Assembly (NCBI RefSeq): GCF_004336745.1
Contig: NZ_SJXD01000011.1
Coordinates: forward strand, 248,001 to 312,000
From: Roseococcus sp. SYP-B2431
GTDB lineage: Bacteria; Pseudomonadota; Alphaproteobacteria; Acetobacterales; Acetobacteraceae
Length of the DNA stretch: 64,000 nt
Reading direction: 5' to 3'
The notes under the pieces were generated by a model. It was not told the origin of the DNA. It did not search any database and saw nothing but the letters and a program-made list of their open reading frames with translations. Both the position numbers and the translations under genes were made by a program. Positions 37,232 to 46,677 of the stretch are shown here, piece after piece; positions within the stretch are counted from its first letter, which is position 1; each line of letters begins with the position of its first letter.

Positions 37232-38357
37232 CGGCCGGGTAGAAGCCGAAGAAGACGCCGACGGCCAGCGAGACGCCGGCGCCGAGCGGCGCGGCCATGG
37301 GCGAGAAGCTCACCGGCCAGCCTGACATCCAGGCGAAGCCGAAGCCCCCGGCGAAGCCCAGCGCCACGCCGAGGAGGGCGCCCAGCACCGAGAGGATCAG
37401 CGCCTCGGAGAGGAAGAGCCGGCGCACGTCGCGGCGCCGCGCGCCGATGGCCAGCCGGATGCCGATCTCGCGCTTCCGCTCGGCGACCGACATCAGCATG
37501 ATGTTCATGACGCCGACGCCGCCCAGCACCAGCGCGATGCTGCCCACCGCGCCCAGCAGCAGCGCCACCAGTCGCACCTGGCTGTTCATGCCGGCGATGA
37601 GCTGGCGCGCCGACATCACGTTCAGCGTGGCATCGCGCAGGCCGGGGCCGAGGTGCTGCTGGAGCTGCGTCGAGGCGAGGTCGGGATCGGCCTCCGGCGC
37701 GAGGCGGGCCACCGCCATGGAGAGCTGCGGGATCGCCATCACCCGCCGCGCATTGGGCAGGGAGAGGAACAGGGTGCCGTTGATGTCGACCGGCAGCATG
37801 GGGTTCATCAGGACTGGCTCGACGATGCCGATGACGGTGAAGACGTAGCGGCCGACGCGGATCTGCGAGCCCACGCGGATCGGCGAGAAGGGCTGCGAGA
37901 GCTGCTCGGCCAGTTCGGATCCCAGCACCGCATGCAGCTCGAAACGGTCGAAGGCGGAGAGGAAGCGGCCCCGGGCCATGGGCAGCCGGGCCACGTCGTC
38001 GAAGCTGTCGGTGGCGCCGAGGAAGCCGGCATTGCGCGTCTGCCCCTCGAAGGCGACGGGGCCGCCGCCGATCATGAAGGGCGCGATCTCGCGCACGGTC
38101 GGGACCATCTGCGGGACGGATTCGATGTCGCCGAGGCGGAAATTGCCGAGGCCGCTGGGGCTGTCGGCGCGCAGGATGAGGGTGTCCGTGCCCATCTGGC
38201 GGAACTGGCGGATGGTCTCCTGCCGGGCCATGGAGCCGGCATGCAGCATGGCGATGACCGCGCCCGCGCCCACGACGATGCCGAGCAGCGCCAGCAGGCT
38301 GCGCTGCCAGGCGGCCATCAGGTTGCCGGCGGCCTCCATGAGGGTCTGGCGGATCAT
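37185..38357 (-). CDS. MacB-like ABC transporter permease (FtsX/MacB core domains)
   Basis: A 390-residue permease: one N-terminal membrane helix (SLLALLGIVVGAGAVIAML), a large periplasmic MacB_PCD domain (about residues 50-260), and a C-terminal FtsX domain with three helices ending in LDPIEALRSE. The conserved EKKREIGIRLAIGA-type cytoplasmic loop reads ERKREIGIRLAIGARRRDV. ATG at 38357 is chosen; the frame stays open upstream through an 18-codon tandem repeat back to 38528, which could add an N-terminal extension. Confidence 0.9.
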   Translation of the reverse strand: MIRQTLMEAAGNLMAAWQRSLLALLGIVVGAGAVIAMLHAGSMARQETIRQFRQMGTDTLILRADSPSGLGNFRLGDIESVPQMVPTVREIAPFMIGGGPVAFEGQTRNAGFLGATDSFDDVARLPMARGRFLSAFDRFELHAVLGSELAEQLSQPFSPIRVGSQIRVGRYVFTVIGIVEPVLMNPMLPVDINGTLFLSLPNARRVMAIPQLSMAVARLAPEADPDLASTQLQQHLGPGLRDATLNVMSARQLIAGMNSQVRLVALLLGAVGSIALVLGGVGVMNIMLMSVAERKREIGIRLAIGARRRDVRRLFLSEALILSVLGALLGVALGFAGGFGFAWMSGWPVSFSPMAAPLGAGVSLAVGVFFGFYPAVMAARLDPIEALRSE

Positions 38358-38361
38358 GCCG

Positions 38362-38517
38362 CCCCCGATCGCCGGAGCGCGGATGCGCGAAGGCGTGAAT
38401 CGGCGGCCAGCCGCGCCCCCGATCGCCGAAGCGCGGATGCGCGAAGGCGTGAATCGGCGGCCAGCCGCGCCCCCGATCGCCGAAGCGCGGATGCGCGAAG
38501 GCGGGAACCGGCAGCCG

Positions 38518-38523
<6 letters not shown>
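38362..38523. repeat. 54-bp tandem repeat, three copies
   Basis: Three adjoining copies start at 38362, 38416 and 38470. The first two differ by single bases (GCCGGAG versus GCCGAAG); the third diverges at its end. The unit is 18 codons, so the minus-strand frame stays open and encodes SRIRASAIGGAAGRRFTP repeats. It fills nearly the whole spacer between the ATPase and permease genes. Confidence 0.85.
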
Positions 38524-39219
<696 letters not shown>

Positions 39220-39252
39220 GGGCGGGAGCCTATGGCCCGCGCCGGAGCCGCG

Positions 39253-40362
39253 TCAAAGCATCCGCAGGACGGCGTCCGCCGCCGCCTCGCTGGGCAAGCC
39301 CTTTTCGGGATGCAGGCGGGCGAGGGCCCGGGCGAAGCCGGCACGCTGACGGGCGACGGCCTCGTCGTCCTCGATCAGCGGCCGGAGCGCGGCGGTGAGG
39401 CCGTCCGGTTCGCACTTCTCCAGCAGGAGCTCCGGAACCACCGGCTCGTCGGCCAGCAGGTTCACGAGGCTGGCGTATTTGACGCGGAACAGCCGGCGGA
39501 TGATGGCGTTGGAGATCGGGTTGAAGGTGTAGCCGATGACGTGCGGCAGGCCGGCCACCGCCGCCTCAAGCGAGGAGGTGCCCGACTTGATCAGCCCGGC
39601 GCGGGCCGAGGCGAAGGCGTCGGCCTTCTCCTGCGGGGCACGGACCGTCTGGATGGGGCGTCCCCAGGCGGCGGCCTGATTGCGGACGACCTCCTCCACC
39701 GTGCCGGCGAGGCCGATGACGGGCAGGATATCCGCCGGCAGCCGGCGCACCGTCTCGGCGAAGGGGGGCAGCATGCGCGAGACCTCGCCGCGCCGGCTGC
39801 CGGGCATGACGACCAGGGAGCGCCCGGACCAGGGCACGCGCGCGGCGTCGCCATGGGCGGCCTCGCTCTCCAGGATGGGATGGCCCACGAAATCGACGGG
39901 GATGCCGGCCGCCTCGAAGATCGGCGCCTCGAAAGGCAGGAGCGCGAGGATGCGGTCCACGCGCCTGGCGATCTTCTTCACGCGGCCCGGGCGCCAGGCC
40001 CAGACCTGCGGGGCGACGTAGTGGAGGATCGGGATGCCCAGCGGCTTCACCCGCGCGGCGAGCCGCAGCGTGAAGCCCGGGCTGTCGATGGTGACGATGA
40101 GTCGCGGGCGGCGGGCGGTGATGTCGGCCACCGCCTCATCCATGCGCTGGGACAGGCGGCGCAGGCTGGGCAGCACCTCCATGATCCCCATGAGCGCCAG
40201 CTGCCGGATGCCGAAGAGGGACTGAAAACCCTGCTCTGCCATGCGCTCGCCGCCGATCCCCGCGAATTCCAGCGTGGCGTCGCGGGCGCGCAGGGCGGCG
40301 ATCAGGCGGGCGCCGAGGATGTCGCCCGAGGCCTCGCCGGCGGCGATGTAGATCAGCGTCAC
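39253..40362 (-). CDS. lpxB: Lipid-A-disaccharide synthase LpxB
   Basis: A 369-residue GT19 glycosyltransferase that joins UDP-diacylglucosamine and lipid X in lipid A synthesis. Motifs: IAAGEASGDILGA, YVAPQVWAWRPGRVKKI, PFVGHP-like VDFVGHPILE, and LIKSGTSSLEAAVAGLP. The GTG start overlaps the nitrilase stop as GTGA. Its place at the end of a chain that starts with hisI is unusual; lpxB is usually next to lpxA and fabZ. Confidence 0.95.
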   Translation of the reverse strand: MTLIYIAAGEASGDILGARLIAALRARDATLEFAGIGGERMAEQGFQSLFGIRQLALMGIMEVLPSLRRLSQRMDEAVADITARRPRLIVTIDSPGFTLRLAARVKPLGIPILHYVAPQVWAWRPGRVKKIARRVDRILALLPFEAPIFEAAGIPVDFVGHPILESEAAHGDAARVPWSGRSLVVMPGSRRGEVSRMLPPFAETVRRLPADILPVIGLAGTVEEVVRNQAAAWGRPIQTVRAPQEKADAFASARAGLIKSGTSSLEAAVAGLPHVIGYTFNPISNAIIRRLFRVKYASLVNLLADEPVVPELLLEKCEPDGLTAALRPLIEDDEAVARQRAGFARALARLHPEKGLPSEAAADAVLRML

Positions 40363-41243
40363 GCGAAGACGGCCGGGGTGCTGCGGGGCACGGGTGCGGC
40401 GGGCCAGTCGCGGTGGTTGCGCACGGCGCCGTCGGCGCGCACGGCCTCAAGCCGCGTCGGATCGAGCGTGGCGAAGAGGAGGCCCGGCGTGTCGTGGGCC
40501 AGCTCGGCGATGATGCCGTCGGCCGGGAAACCGCGGTCCACCGGGCCGTAGATGCCCGCCGCGCCGTGGTTCTCGTCCAGCGCGACCGAGCCCTCGAAGC
40601 CGCCCAGCGTGGGCGCGACGGCGACGAAGCACTGGTTCTCCATGGCGCGCGCCCGGGCGCCGATACGGACGCGGCTGAAGCCGTGGTCGGTGTCGGTGCA
40701 GGTGGGCACGAGGATCAGCCAGGCGCCGGCCTCGACCTGCGCGCGCACCATGTCCGGAAATTCCGCGTCGTAGCAGACGGCGATGCCGATCCTGCCCCAG
40801 GGCGTGTCGAAGACCTTGGGCGGGGCACCGGAGGAGACGCCCCAATGCTCGGTCTCGAACCGCGTCATGCGGCATTTGTCCTGCATCGCGATCCGCCCGT
40901 CCGGCGCGACGAGCGGCGCGCGGTTCACGACGGCATCGCCGGCGCGCATGGGCAGCGTGCCGGGCTGCAGCCAGATGCCGTGCCGCAGGGCCGCGCCGCG
41001 CATGGCGGCGAGAACCCCGTCGGAGGCCTCGACCATGGCGCGCAGCTCCGTGGCTGCATCCGGGGCGTTGCGGCCGGCCAGCGCGGCGCCAAGCTCCACG
41101 CAGGCATATTCGGGCATCACGACCAGATCGGCCCCGCCCGCCTTCGCCGCGCCGACCCAGCGGTCCAGCTTCGCGGCATAGGCGGCGATGCCCGCCGTCG
41201 GCTCCACCGGCCAGGCGAGCGCCGCGAGCGTCAGGGTGGTCAA
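40359..41243 (-). CDS. Carbon-nitrogen hydrolase (nitrilase superfamily)
   Basis: A protein of about 294 residues with the full catalytic triad: Glu in VVMPEYACVE, Lys in DKCRMTRFE, and Cys in IAVCYDAEFPD. It should hydrolyse an amide or nitrile. TTG at 41243 overlaps the GNAT stop as TTGA. In other bacteria a GNAT domain and a carbon-nitrogen hydrolase occur fused in one chain; here the same pair is encoded by two coupled genes. Confidence 0.88.
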   Translation of the reverse strand: MTTLTLAALAWPVEPTAGIAAYAAKLDRWVGAAKAGGADLVVMPEYACVELGAALAGRNAPDAATELRAMVEASDGVLAAMRGAALRHGIWLQPGTLPMRAGDAVVNRAPLVAPDGRIAMQDKCRMTRFETEHWGVSSGAPPKVFDTPWGRIGIAVCYDAEFPDMVRAQVEAGAWLILVPTCTDTDHGFSRVRIGARARAMENQCFVAVAPTLGGFEGSVALDENHGAAGIYGPVDRGFPADGIIAELAHDTPGLLFATLDPTRLEAVRADGAVRNHRDWPAAPVPRSTPAVFA

Positions 41244-41827
41244 AGCGCCTTGATCCAGAAGGAGAGGGAGTGCGGCGTCTCGCGCTCGTCGCCCAGCTCG
41301 CGCCAGTTGAAGACGCAGGAGAGCTCGGGATGGTGCGTATAGCCGCGCTTGCCCCAGAAGCCGTCCAGCGGCGTGTGATCGGCCGGCCTGCGCGGGTCGT
41401 TGATGTTGCGGACCACGGCACAGAACGTGGCGAAGGGTAGGTCCAGGCTCCGCGCATGCGCCTCGCGCGCGGCGAAGAAGGCGACGCCCGCACCCTGGCC
41501 GCGATAGGCCCTCAGCAGCACGGACTCCCCGAAGTAGCAGTAATCCGCCGGGTTGCGGCCCGACGCCTCGAAGGCCATGCGGACCGGGCCGTGCGTCGCG
41601 GCCATCGGCTGGGCGGTGGCGGCGCCGACGATGCGGTCGCTGTCCCAGGCGAGGATGATCGCCGAGGCCTCGTCCTCGGCGTAGTGGCGGAGATAGCGCG
41701 CCTCGTCCTCGGCCTCGCCCCGGTAGAGATAGGGCCATTCCGCGAAGACCACCGTGCGCAGATGCGCGAGCGCCGGCACATGCGCCAGCGCGGCCTCGCC
41801 GGTGACCGTCTCGATCCGGAGACTCAT
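41240..41827 (-). CDS. GNAT family N-acetyltransferase
   Basis: A 195-residue acetyltransferase. The acetyl-CoA-binding loop appears as VLLRAYRGQGAGVAFFAAREAHA (two stretches: VLLRAYRGQGAG and VAFFAAREAHA), with a C-terminal GYTHHPELSCVFNW. ATG at 41827 overlaps the COG0523 gene stop as ATGA. It probably works with the downstream nitrilase on one amine or amide substrate. Confidence 0.88.
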   Translation of the reverse strand: MSLRIETVTGEAALAHVPALAHLRTVVFAEWPYLYRGEAEDEARYLRHYAEDEASAIILAWDSDRIVGAATAQPMAATHGPVRMAFEASGRNPADYCYFGESVLLRAYRGQGAGVAFFAAREAHARSLDLPFATFCAVVRNINDPRRPADHTPLDGFWGKRGYTHHPELSCVFNWRELGDERETPHSLSFWIKAL

Positions 41828-42828
41828 GCGGGCGCGGCTTGCAGGAAGGCGCGCAGCCCGTCCTCCACCACGCGCGGATCGAGGTCGCGCAGGATGAAGA
41901 CGATGCGGCTGGAGCGGTCGTCCCCTTCCGGCCAGGCATCGAGCAGCTGCGGCGGATGGAAGCTGTGCTGCACGCCGTGCATCGCCACGGGGGCGGGCTG
42001 GCCGCGCAGGTTCAGGAGGGCCTTCATGCGCAGCACGTGCTGGCCCTGGGTGACGGCGAGCATTTCCAGGTAGGAGGCGAGGCCCTCCCAGGGCAGCGGC
42101 TCCGTGAAGCGCAGCGCGACGGCGCGGATGCGCGCATCGTGGCGGTTCACGTCGTGCTGGTGGTGGTGATGATGGTGATGCCCGGCCGCCTCGATCCACC
42201 TGTCGATGTCCGCCAGCTTGCCGTCGGCCGAGAAGGGCCCCGCATCGGTCAGCGCGGCGGCCTCGATCCCGCCGGACACGGCCGTCAGCACGGGCGCGAT
42301 CGGGTTGAGCGCGGACAGGCGGCCGCGCAGCGCCGCGACCTCCTCGGGCGTGGCGAGGTCGGTCTTGGTCAGCACGATCCGGTCCGCCACCGCCGCCTGG
42401 CGCAGCGCTTCCGGCTGGGCGTCGAGCGTGGCCATGCCGTGCACCGCATCGACCAGCGTCACCACCCCGTCCAGCCGGTACTGCCGCAGCAGCCAGGGGT
42501 CGCTCATCAGCGTCTGGAGGATGGGCGCCGGATCGGCCAGACCCGTCGTCTCGACCACCACGCGGCGGATCTCCTGCGGCCGTTCCGCGAGGTCGCGCAG
42601 CGCGCGCGACAGGTCGCCGCGCACGGTGCAGCAGAGGCAGCCGGCGGCCAGCAGCACGGCGTCCTCGTCCAGCCGTTCGACGAGCAGATGGTCCAGCCCG
42701 ATCTCGCCGAACTCATTGATGAGCACCGCCGTCCCCGCCATCGCCTCCTGCTGCAGCAGGCGGTTCAGCAGGGTGGTCTTGCCGGCCCCGAGAAAGCCGG
42801 TCAGCAGCGTGACGGGGATCGGGGTCAT
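41824..42828 (-). CDS. COG0523 (CobW/ZigA) GTPase, putative zinc metallochaperone
   Basis: A 334-residue G3E GTPase. Walker A is [12 protein letters not shown], the metal-binding CxCC motif appears as GCLCC, and the base/Mg region is [11 protein letters not shown] histidine-rich loop (seven His followed by QHD, about residue 242) and a CobW C-terminal domain follow. His-rich loop, CxCC and an adjacent Zur-like regulator point to the zinc-related subgroup. It overlaps hisI as ATGA, and HisI is itself a zinc enzyme. Confidence 0.9.
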   Translation of the reverse strand: MTPIPVTLLTGFLGAGKTTLLNRLLQQEAMAGTAVLINEFGEIGLDHLLVERLDEDAVLLAAGCLCCTVRGDLSRALRDLAERPQEIRRVVVETTGLADPAPILQTLMSDPWLLRQYRLDGVVTLVDAVHGMATLDAQPEALRQAAVADRIVLTKTDLATPEEVAALRGRLSALNPIAPVLTAVSGGIEAAALTDAGPFSADGKLADIDRWIEAAGHHHHHHHQHDVNRHDARIRAVALRFTEPLPWEGLASYLEMLAVTQGQHVLRMKALLNLRGQPAPVAMHGVQHSFHPPQLLDAWPEGDDRSSRIVFILRDLDPRVVEDGLRAFLQAAPA

Positions 42829-43253
42829 GCGCTGTAGAGGCTTTCGGGGCTGACCAGCGGCGCCGTCAGCTCCACCAGCCCCTCGTCGCGGGGCGCGGAA
42901 TAGAAGCAGCTCCGTCGCCCCGTGTGGCAGGCGACGCCCTTCTGGTCGACCAGCAGCAGCAGCGTGTCGCCGTCGCAATCCAGGCGCAGGTCCAGCACGG
43001 TCTGGACCTGGCCCGAGCTCTCGCCCTTGCGCCAGAGGCCGCCGCGGCTGCGGCTCCAGTAGCAGGCGCGGCCCGTCTCCATGGTTTCGGCGAGCGACTC
43101 AGCGTTCATCCAGGCCATCATCAGCACCTCGCCGGTGTCGTGCTGCTGGGCGATGGCCGCGACGAGCCCCTTCGCGTCGAAACGCACGGCCGCCAGCACG
43201 GCGACGCGGGCTTCGGCGGAGGCGACGGGGACAGGGGAGGGGGTGTTTGGCAT
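42825..43253 (-). CDS. hisI: Phosphoribosyl-AMP cyclohydrolase HisI
   Basis: A 142-residue enzyme of histidine synthesis that opens the purine ring of phosphoribosyl-AMP. The metal sites are intact: LDCDGD (Asp and first zinc Cys) and [10 protein letters not shown] (two more zinc Cys). The gene stands away from other his genes and leads an operon with a COG0523 GTPase, divergent from a Zur-like repressor. A zinc-stress paralogue is a fair hypothesis, but it keeps its zinc ligands. Confidence 0.93.
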   Translation of the reverse strand: MPNTPSPVPVASAEARVAVLAAVRFDAKGLVAAIAQQHDTGEVLMMAWMNAESLAETMETGRACYWSRSRGGLWRKGESSGQVQTVLDLRLDCDGDTLLLLVDQKGVACHTGRRSCFYSAPRDEGLVELTAPLVSPESLYSA

Positions 43254-43259
43254 GGCGAG

Positions 43260-43275
43260 ACACTATATGGGGTGT
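43260..43275. promoter_or_regulatory. Inverted repeat in the hisI/zur divergent promoter (candidate operator)
   Basis: ACACTATATGGGGTGT has ACAC/GTGT arms around 8 bp and lies 7 bp upstream of the hisI ATG and 5 bp before the regulator ATG at 43280. Binding there would block both genes. A Zur site is the natural guess from context. By sequence it also matches the NrdR consensus at 13 of 16 positions, so the regulator is open. Confidence 0.5.
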
Positions 43276-43279
43276 GATC

Positions 43280-43747
43280 ATGCCCGGTGAGAACCCCATG
43301 GACCTGGAAGCGACGCTGGACCGAGCGGCCGAGCAATGCGCGGCGCGCGGGGCCCAGCTCACGCCCCTGCGGCGCAAGGTGATGCGCCTGGTGCTGGAGG
43401 CGGGCCAGCCCGTCGGCGCCTATGCGCTGCTCGACAGGCTGCGCGACGAACGAGGGCCGGCCGCGCCGCCCACCGTCTATCGGGCGCTGGACTTCCTGCT
43501 GGAGCAGGGCCTGGTCCACAAGCTGGAGCGGCTGAACGCCTTCACCCCCTGCATCGAGGCGGGCCACGACCACGGCGCGCATGGCCATCCGCACCAGTTC
43601 CTCATTTGCAAGGCCTGCGGCGACACCATCGAGCTGACCGACCATGCCGTGGCGCATGCGCTGGAGCACGCCGCCGGAAAGGCCGGCTTCAGGCCGGAGA
43701 AGATGACGGTCGAGATCGAAGGGATCTGCGCGCGCTGCGCGGCCTGA
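43280..43747 (+). CDS. Fur-family transcriptional regulator, Zur-like
   Basis: A 155-residue regulator (from ATG 43280; ATG 43301 also possible). The winged-helix part reads LTPLRRKVMRLVLE and PPTVYRALDFLLEQGLVHKLE (two helices). Regulatory metal ligands are in HDHGAHGHPHQF, and two CxxC motifs, CKAC and CARC, form the structural zinc site. The His-rich loop and its divergent COG0523/hisI neighbours favour Zur over Fur. Confidence 0.85.
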   Translation: MPGENPMDLEATLDRAAEQCAARGAQLTPLRRKVMRLVLEAGQPVGAYALLDRLRDERGPAAPPTVYRALDFLLEQGLVHKLERLNAFTPCIEAGHDHGAHGHPHQFLICKACGDTIELTDHAVAHALEHAAGKAGFRPEKMTVEIEGICARCAA

Positions 43748-43750
43748 GGG

Positions 43751-43766
43751 GGGCACCGCCCCCATC
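43751..43766. terminator. Hairpin between convergent zur-like gene and 79-residue gene
   Basis: GGGGG and CCCCC arms surround CACCG-like loop sequence just after the regulator stop, between convergent genes. It can serve both strands; no T-tract is seen. Confidence 0.4.
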
Positions 43767-43790
43767 GGGCGCGAGGAAGCCGGCCGGCCG

Positions 43791-44030
43791 TCAGCGCAAC
43801 CAGGCGACGGCCTGGACGGCGGCCTCCCGGGCCGCCTCGCGCGTGGCGTAGACGTTTCCGAGGAAGTAGCTGACCGGCGTCCAGCGCCCGCGATCCTCGA
43901 CATCGCGGCGGAACTCCTCGAAGCCGAAGGTCCCGTCCGGGCGCCGGAAGATGTCGACGCAACGGTTGTGCTGCTCGTTCTCGGGACTTTCGAGCATGGT
44001 CCAGTCCCGCGGGATGCGCGAGTCGCTCAC
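43791..44030 (-). CDS. Hypothetical protein, 79 residues
   Basis: A small soluble protein with mixed strand and helix character (RPDGTFGFEEFRRDVED, then ATREAAREAAVQAV). I do not recognise the family. Its GTG overlaps the stop of the upstream molybdopterin/nucleotidyltransferase gene as GTGA, so it is probably the last cistron of the molybdenum-hydroxylase maturation operon. Confidence 0.7.
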   Translation of the reverse strand: MSDSRIPRDWTMLESPENEQHNRCVDIFRRPDGTFGFEEFRRDVEDRGRWTPVSYFLGNVYATREAAREAAVQAVAWLR

Positions 44031-45679
44031 GCCGGCACCTTGGAGCCGAAGCCCGCCGCGGATTTCAGCGATTCGGCCGTGTCGAAGTCGCGCAGCACGC
44101 CGTCATCCGGCACCTCCACCTCGACCAGCCGGTCCGCGTGCTTCGCGACGAGCTGCCGCGCGCCCATGTCGCCGGTCAGCTGCATCATCTCGGGAAGGAA
44201 CTCGCGCCCCCAGAGCATCGGGTTGCCGTGCTTGCCCCGGAAGGTCGGCTGGACGATGGCGCGGCCCTCCTCGGGGTCGAAGCCGGCGAGGATGCGCGCG
44301 ATGACCGCCGGCTCCACCAGCGGCATGTCGCCGAGCGCGACCAGCACGCCCTCGGCCTCCGGCGGCAGGGCCGAAAGCCCGGCCCTGAGGCTGGCGGAGA
44401 GGCCCTCGGCATAGTCCTCCGCATGGACGAAGCTCACGGGCCTGCCGGCCAGCGCTTCCTGCACGCGCTCGCGATCATGGCCGGTCACGACCAGCACCGG
44501 CCTCACCCCGCTCGCCAGCACCTTTTCCGTCACGCGCGCGACCATCGCCACGCCCTGGTCGTCCGTGACCAGCAGCTTGTTGAGCGGCGCCATCCGGCTG
44601 GAGCGGCCGGCCGCCATGACCAGCCCCGCCACCTGGCGCGCCTTGCGCGGCGCGCGCGCGGGCGGCGGCGTGGCGGGCGCCTTGGCCCGGGGCAGGGGGC
44701 GCGTCTCGATCTCCTTGAGCAGCCCGCCCACGCCCATCGCCATCACGTCGCGCGCGCGCACGGGCACGCCGGCGAACAGCCGCTGCAGCACCCAGTCGAA
44801 GCCGTTCACCTTGGGGCTGCGCGCGCAGCCCGGCAGCACCAGGGCAGGGACTTCTCCGACCTCGCCCAGGCAGATCAGGTTGCCGGGGTCCACCGGCATG
44901 CCGAAATGCTCGATCCGTCCGCCCGCGCGCAGGATGGCGGCCGGGCCCACGTCGCGCCGGTCGATGGTCGCCGAGGCCCCCATGACGAGCAGCATCTCCG
45001 CCCCCTGGCGCAGCAGCCGCTTCAGCGCCTCGGCCACGGCGCCGGCTTCGTGCCGCGCCCGCTCGACCGGCAGCAGCGTGCCCATCAGCGCCTCGACGCG
45101 CGCTCCGGTGATCTCGACGGCGCTGGTCATCACGCTCTCCTTCATGCCCGGCAGCTCGGTCAGCACGAGGCCGACCTTCAGCGGGCGGAAGGGGTGCAGC
45201 GAGAGCACGCGCTGCTTCCGCAGCAGCGCCTCCGCGACGCCGAGCGCGGCGCCGGGCACGGCGAAGGGGATGACCTTGATGGTGGCCAGCATCTCCTTCG
45301 GCCGGACCATGCTGTAGTTGGGCAGCGTCGCGACGGTGAGGCTCTCGTCCAGCGCGTTCAGCCGGTCGATCGTCGCCGCGTCCAGCACCAGCAGCCCGCC
45401 GGATTCCGCGACGAGGTTCACGCGGCCCGTCGAGGCACGCGTGCGCGCGACGAAGGGCGTCTCCATCGCCTCGCCCACGCGGCGCGCGGCCTCGTCCTCC
45501 GGCACGTCGTCGCGGTCGAGCCGGGCGGCGATGACCTGCGTGTGGCCCTCGGCGCGCAGGGCCAGGATGGCGGCGTGGTCGAGCACCATGCCCTTCTTCA
45601 GCGCGCGCTCCTTCAGCCGGATGGAATGCGCGAGGACCGCGCCCTCCGCCTCGTCCAGCGGCGTCGGGCCGAAATTCAC
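44027..45679 (-). CDS. Molybdopterin-binding domain fused to MobA-like nucleotidyltransferase
   Basis: A 550-residue two-domain protein. Residues 1 to about 330 resemble MoeA/MoCF-type molybdopterin-binding regions (GRVNLVAESGGLL, MGASATIDRRDVGPAAI, LVLPGCARSPKVNGFDW). After a Pro/Ala linker comes a nucleotidyltransferase of the MobA/MocA type (LVMAAGRSSRM, LVALGDMPLVEPAV, GNPMLWG). It likely cytidylylates molybdopterin (MCD cofactor) for xanthine-dehydrogenase-family enzymes. GTG at 45679 overlaps the upstream stop as GTGA. Confidence 0.88.
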   Translation of the reverse strand: MNFGPTPLDEAEGAVLAHSIRLKERALKKGMVLDHAAILALRAEGHTQVIAARLDRDDVPEDEAARRVGEAMETPFVARTRASTGRVNLVAESGGLLVLDAATIDRLNALDESLTVATLPNYSMVRPKEMLATIKVIPFAVPGAALGVAEALLRKQRVLSLHPFRPLKVGLVLTELPGMKESVMTSAVEITGARVEALMGTLLPVERARHEAGAVAEALKRLLRQGAEMLLVMGASATIDRRDVGPAAILRAGGRIEHFGMPVDPGNLICLGEVGEVPALVLPGCARSPKVNGFDWVLQRLFAGVPVRARDVMAMGVGGLLKEIETRPLPRAKAPATPPPARAPRKARQVAGLVMAAGRSSRMAPLNKLLVTDDQGVAMVARVTEKVLASGVRPVLVVTGHDRERVQEALAGRPVSFVHAEDYAEGLSASLRAGLSALPPEAEGVLVALGDMPLVEPAVIARILAGFDPEEGRAIVQPTFRGKHGNPMLWGREFLPEMMQLTGDMGARQLVAKHADRLVEVEVPDDGVLRDFDTAESLKSAAGFGSKVPA

Positions 45680-46350
45680 TTGCCGCGCCGGCGGGCCACG
45701 ACCTGGCCCAGGATGGAGAGCGCGATCTCGGGCGCGGTGACGGCGCCGATGTCCAGCCCGACGGGGGCGGCGATGCGGGCGAGCGCGGCCTCGCCATGGC
45801 CGAGCGCCTTCAGCCGCTCGATACGCTTGGCATGCGTCCGCTTGCTGCCGAGCGCGCCGATGTAGAAGGCCTTGCTCTTCAGGGCGACGTCGAGCGCGGG
45901 ATCGTCCAGCTTGGGATCGTGCGTCAGCGTGACGACGGCCGTGCGCGTGTCGGGCGCCAGCGCCTCCATCGCCTCGTCGGGCCAATCGTGGTTGAGGGCG
46001 ACGGCGGCGAACCGTTCCTCGCTGGCGAAGGCGCGGCGGGGATCCACCACCGTCACCGCGAAGCCGAGCTCGGCCGCCATCGGCGCCAGGGTCTGCGCCA
46101 CATGCACGGCGCCCACCACGATCATTCGCAGCGGCGGGTTGTGCGGCTGGAGGAACCAGGCCTCGCCGTCGAGCGTGACATTGGCGGCCTTGTCGTCGAA
46201 GAGCAATCGCTGCGCCGCTTCCGCGAGCGCGCCGGGAACGGCATCCTCCGGGAAGAGGAACTGCGTGCCGTCGGACAGCCTCGTCAGCAGGGCGACGGGC
46301 GTGAGGGCAGCGCGCGCGCGCTGCAGCCGGGCCAGGTGTTCGGGCGTCAA
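45676..46350 (-). CDS. XdhC family protein, Rossmann half
   Basis: A 224-residue protein with the XdhC C-terminal Rossmann region: MIVVGAVHVAQTLAPMAAELGF, AVVTLTHDPKLDDPAL and YIGALGSKRTHAKR. XdhC proteins bind and sulfurate the molybdenum cofactor before insertion. The start is TTG at 46350, overlapping the upstream gene as TTGA. Together with that gene it makes a complete XdhC split in two. Confidence 0.88.
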   Translation of the reverse strand: MTPEHLARLQRARAALTPVALLTRLSDGTQFLFPEDAVPGALAEAAQRLLFDDKAANVTLDGEAWFLQPHNPPLRMIVVGAVHVAQTLAPMAAELGFAVTVVDPRRAFASEERFAAVALNHDWPDEAMEALAPDTRTAVVTLTHDPKLDDPALDVALKSKAFYIGALGSKRTHAKRIERLKALGHGEAALARIAAPVGLDIGAVTAPEIALSILGQVVARRRGK

Positions 46351-46661
46351 CCGAGCTTCTCCACGAAGACCTTCAGCTTGCCGCCGCAGGCGAGCCCCAC
46401 CTCCCAGGCGCGCTCGTCGCTGATGCCGAAATCGAGCAGCTGCGGCTTGCCGTCCTGCATGGTCTGCCTCGCGACATCGGCGACCGCGCCCTCGATGCAG
46501 CCGCCCGAGACCGAGCCGGCCATGCGGCCCGAGGCGGTGACGGCCAGCATGGAGCCGGCGGGGCGCGGGCTGCTGCCCCAGGTCTCGACCACGGTCGCCA
46601 GCGCGACCTGCTCGCCCTCGGCGGCCCAGGCGGCGGCGGTGCCCAGAATATCCTCGCTCAT
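46347..46661 (-). CDS. XdhC/CoxI N-terminal domain protein
   Basis: A 104-residue protein equal to the N-terminal half of XdhC (CoxI family): ALATVVETWGSSPRPAGSML, SVSGGCIEGAV, and GLACGGKLKVFVE with the conserved Cys. It overlaps the Rossmann-half gene downstream, so the two halves are made together. It follows the CoxE gene after 16 bp with a GGGAG Shine-Dalgarno. Confidence 0.9.
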   Translation of the reverse strand: MSEDILGTAAAWAAEGEQVALATVVETWGSSPRPAGSMLAVTASGRMAGSVSGGCIEGAVADVARQTMQDGKPQLLDFGISDERAWEVGLACGGKLKVFVEKLG

Positions 46662-46677
46662 CGGCGGCTCCCTTGTC

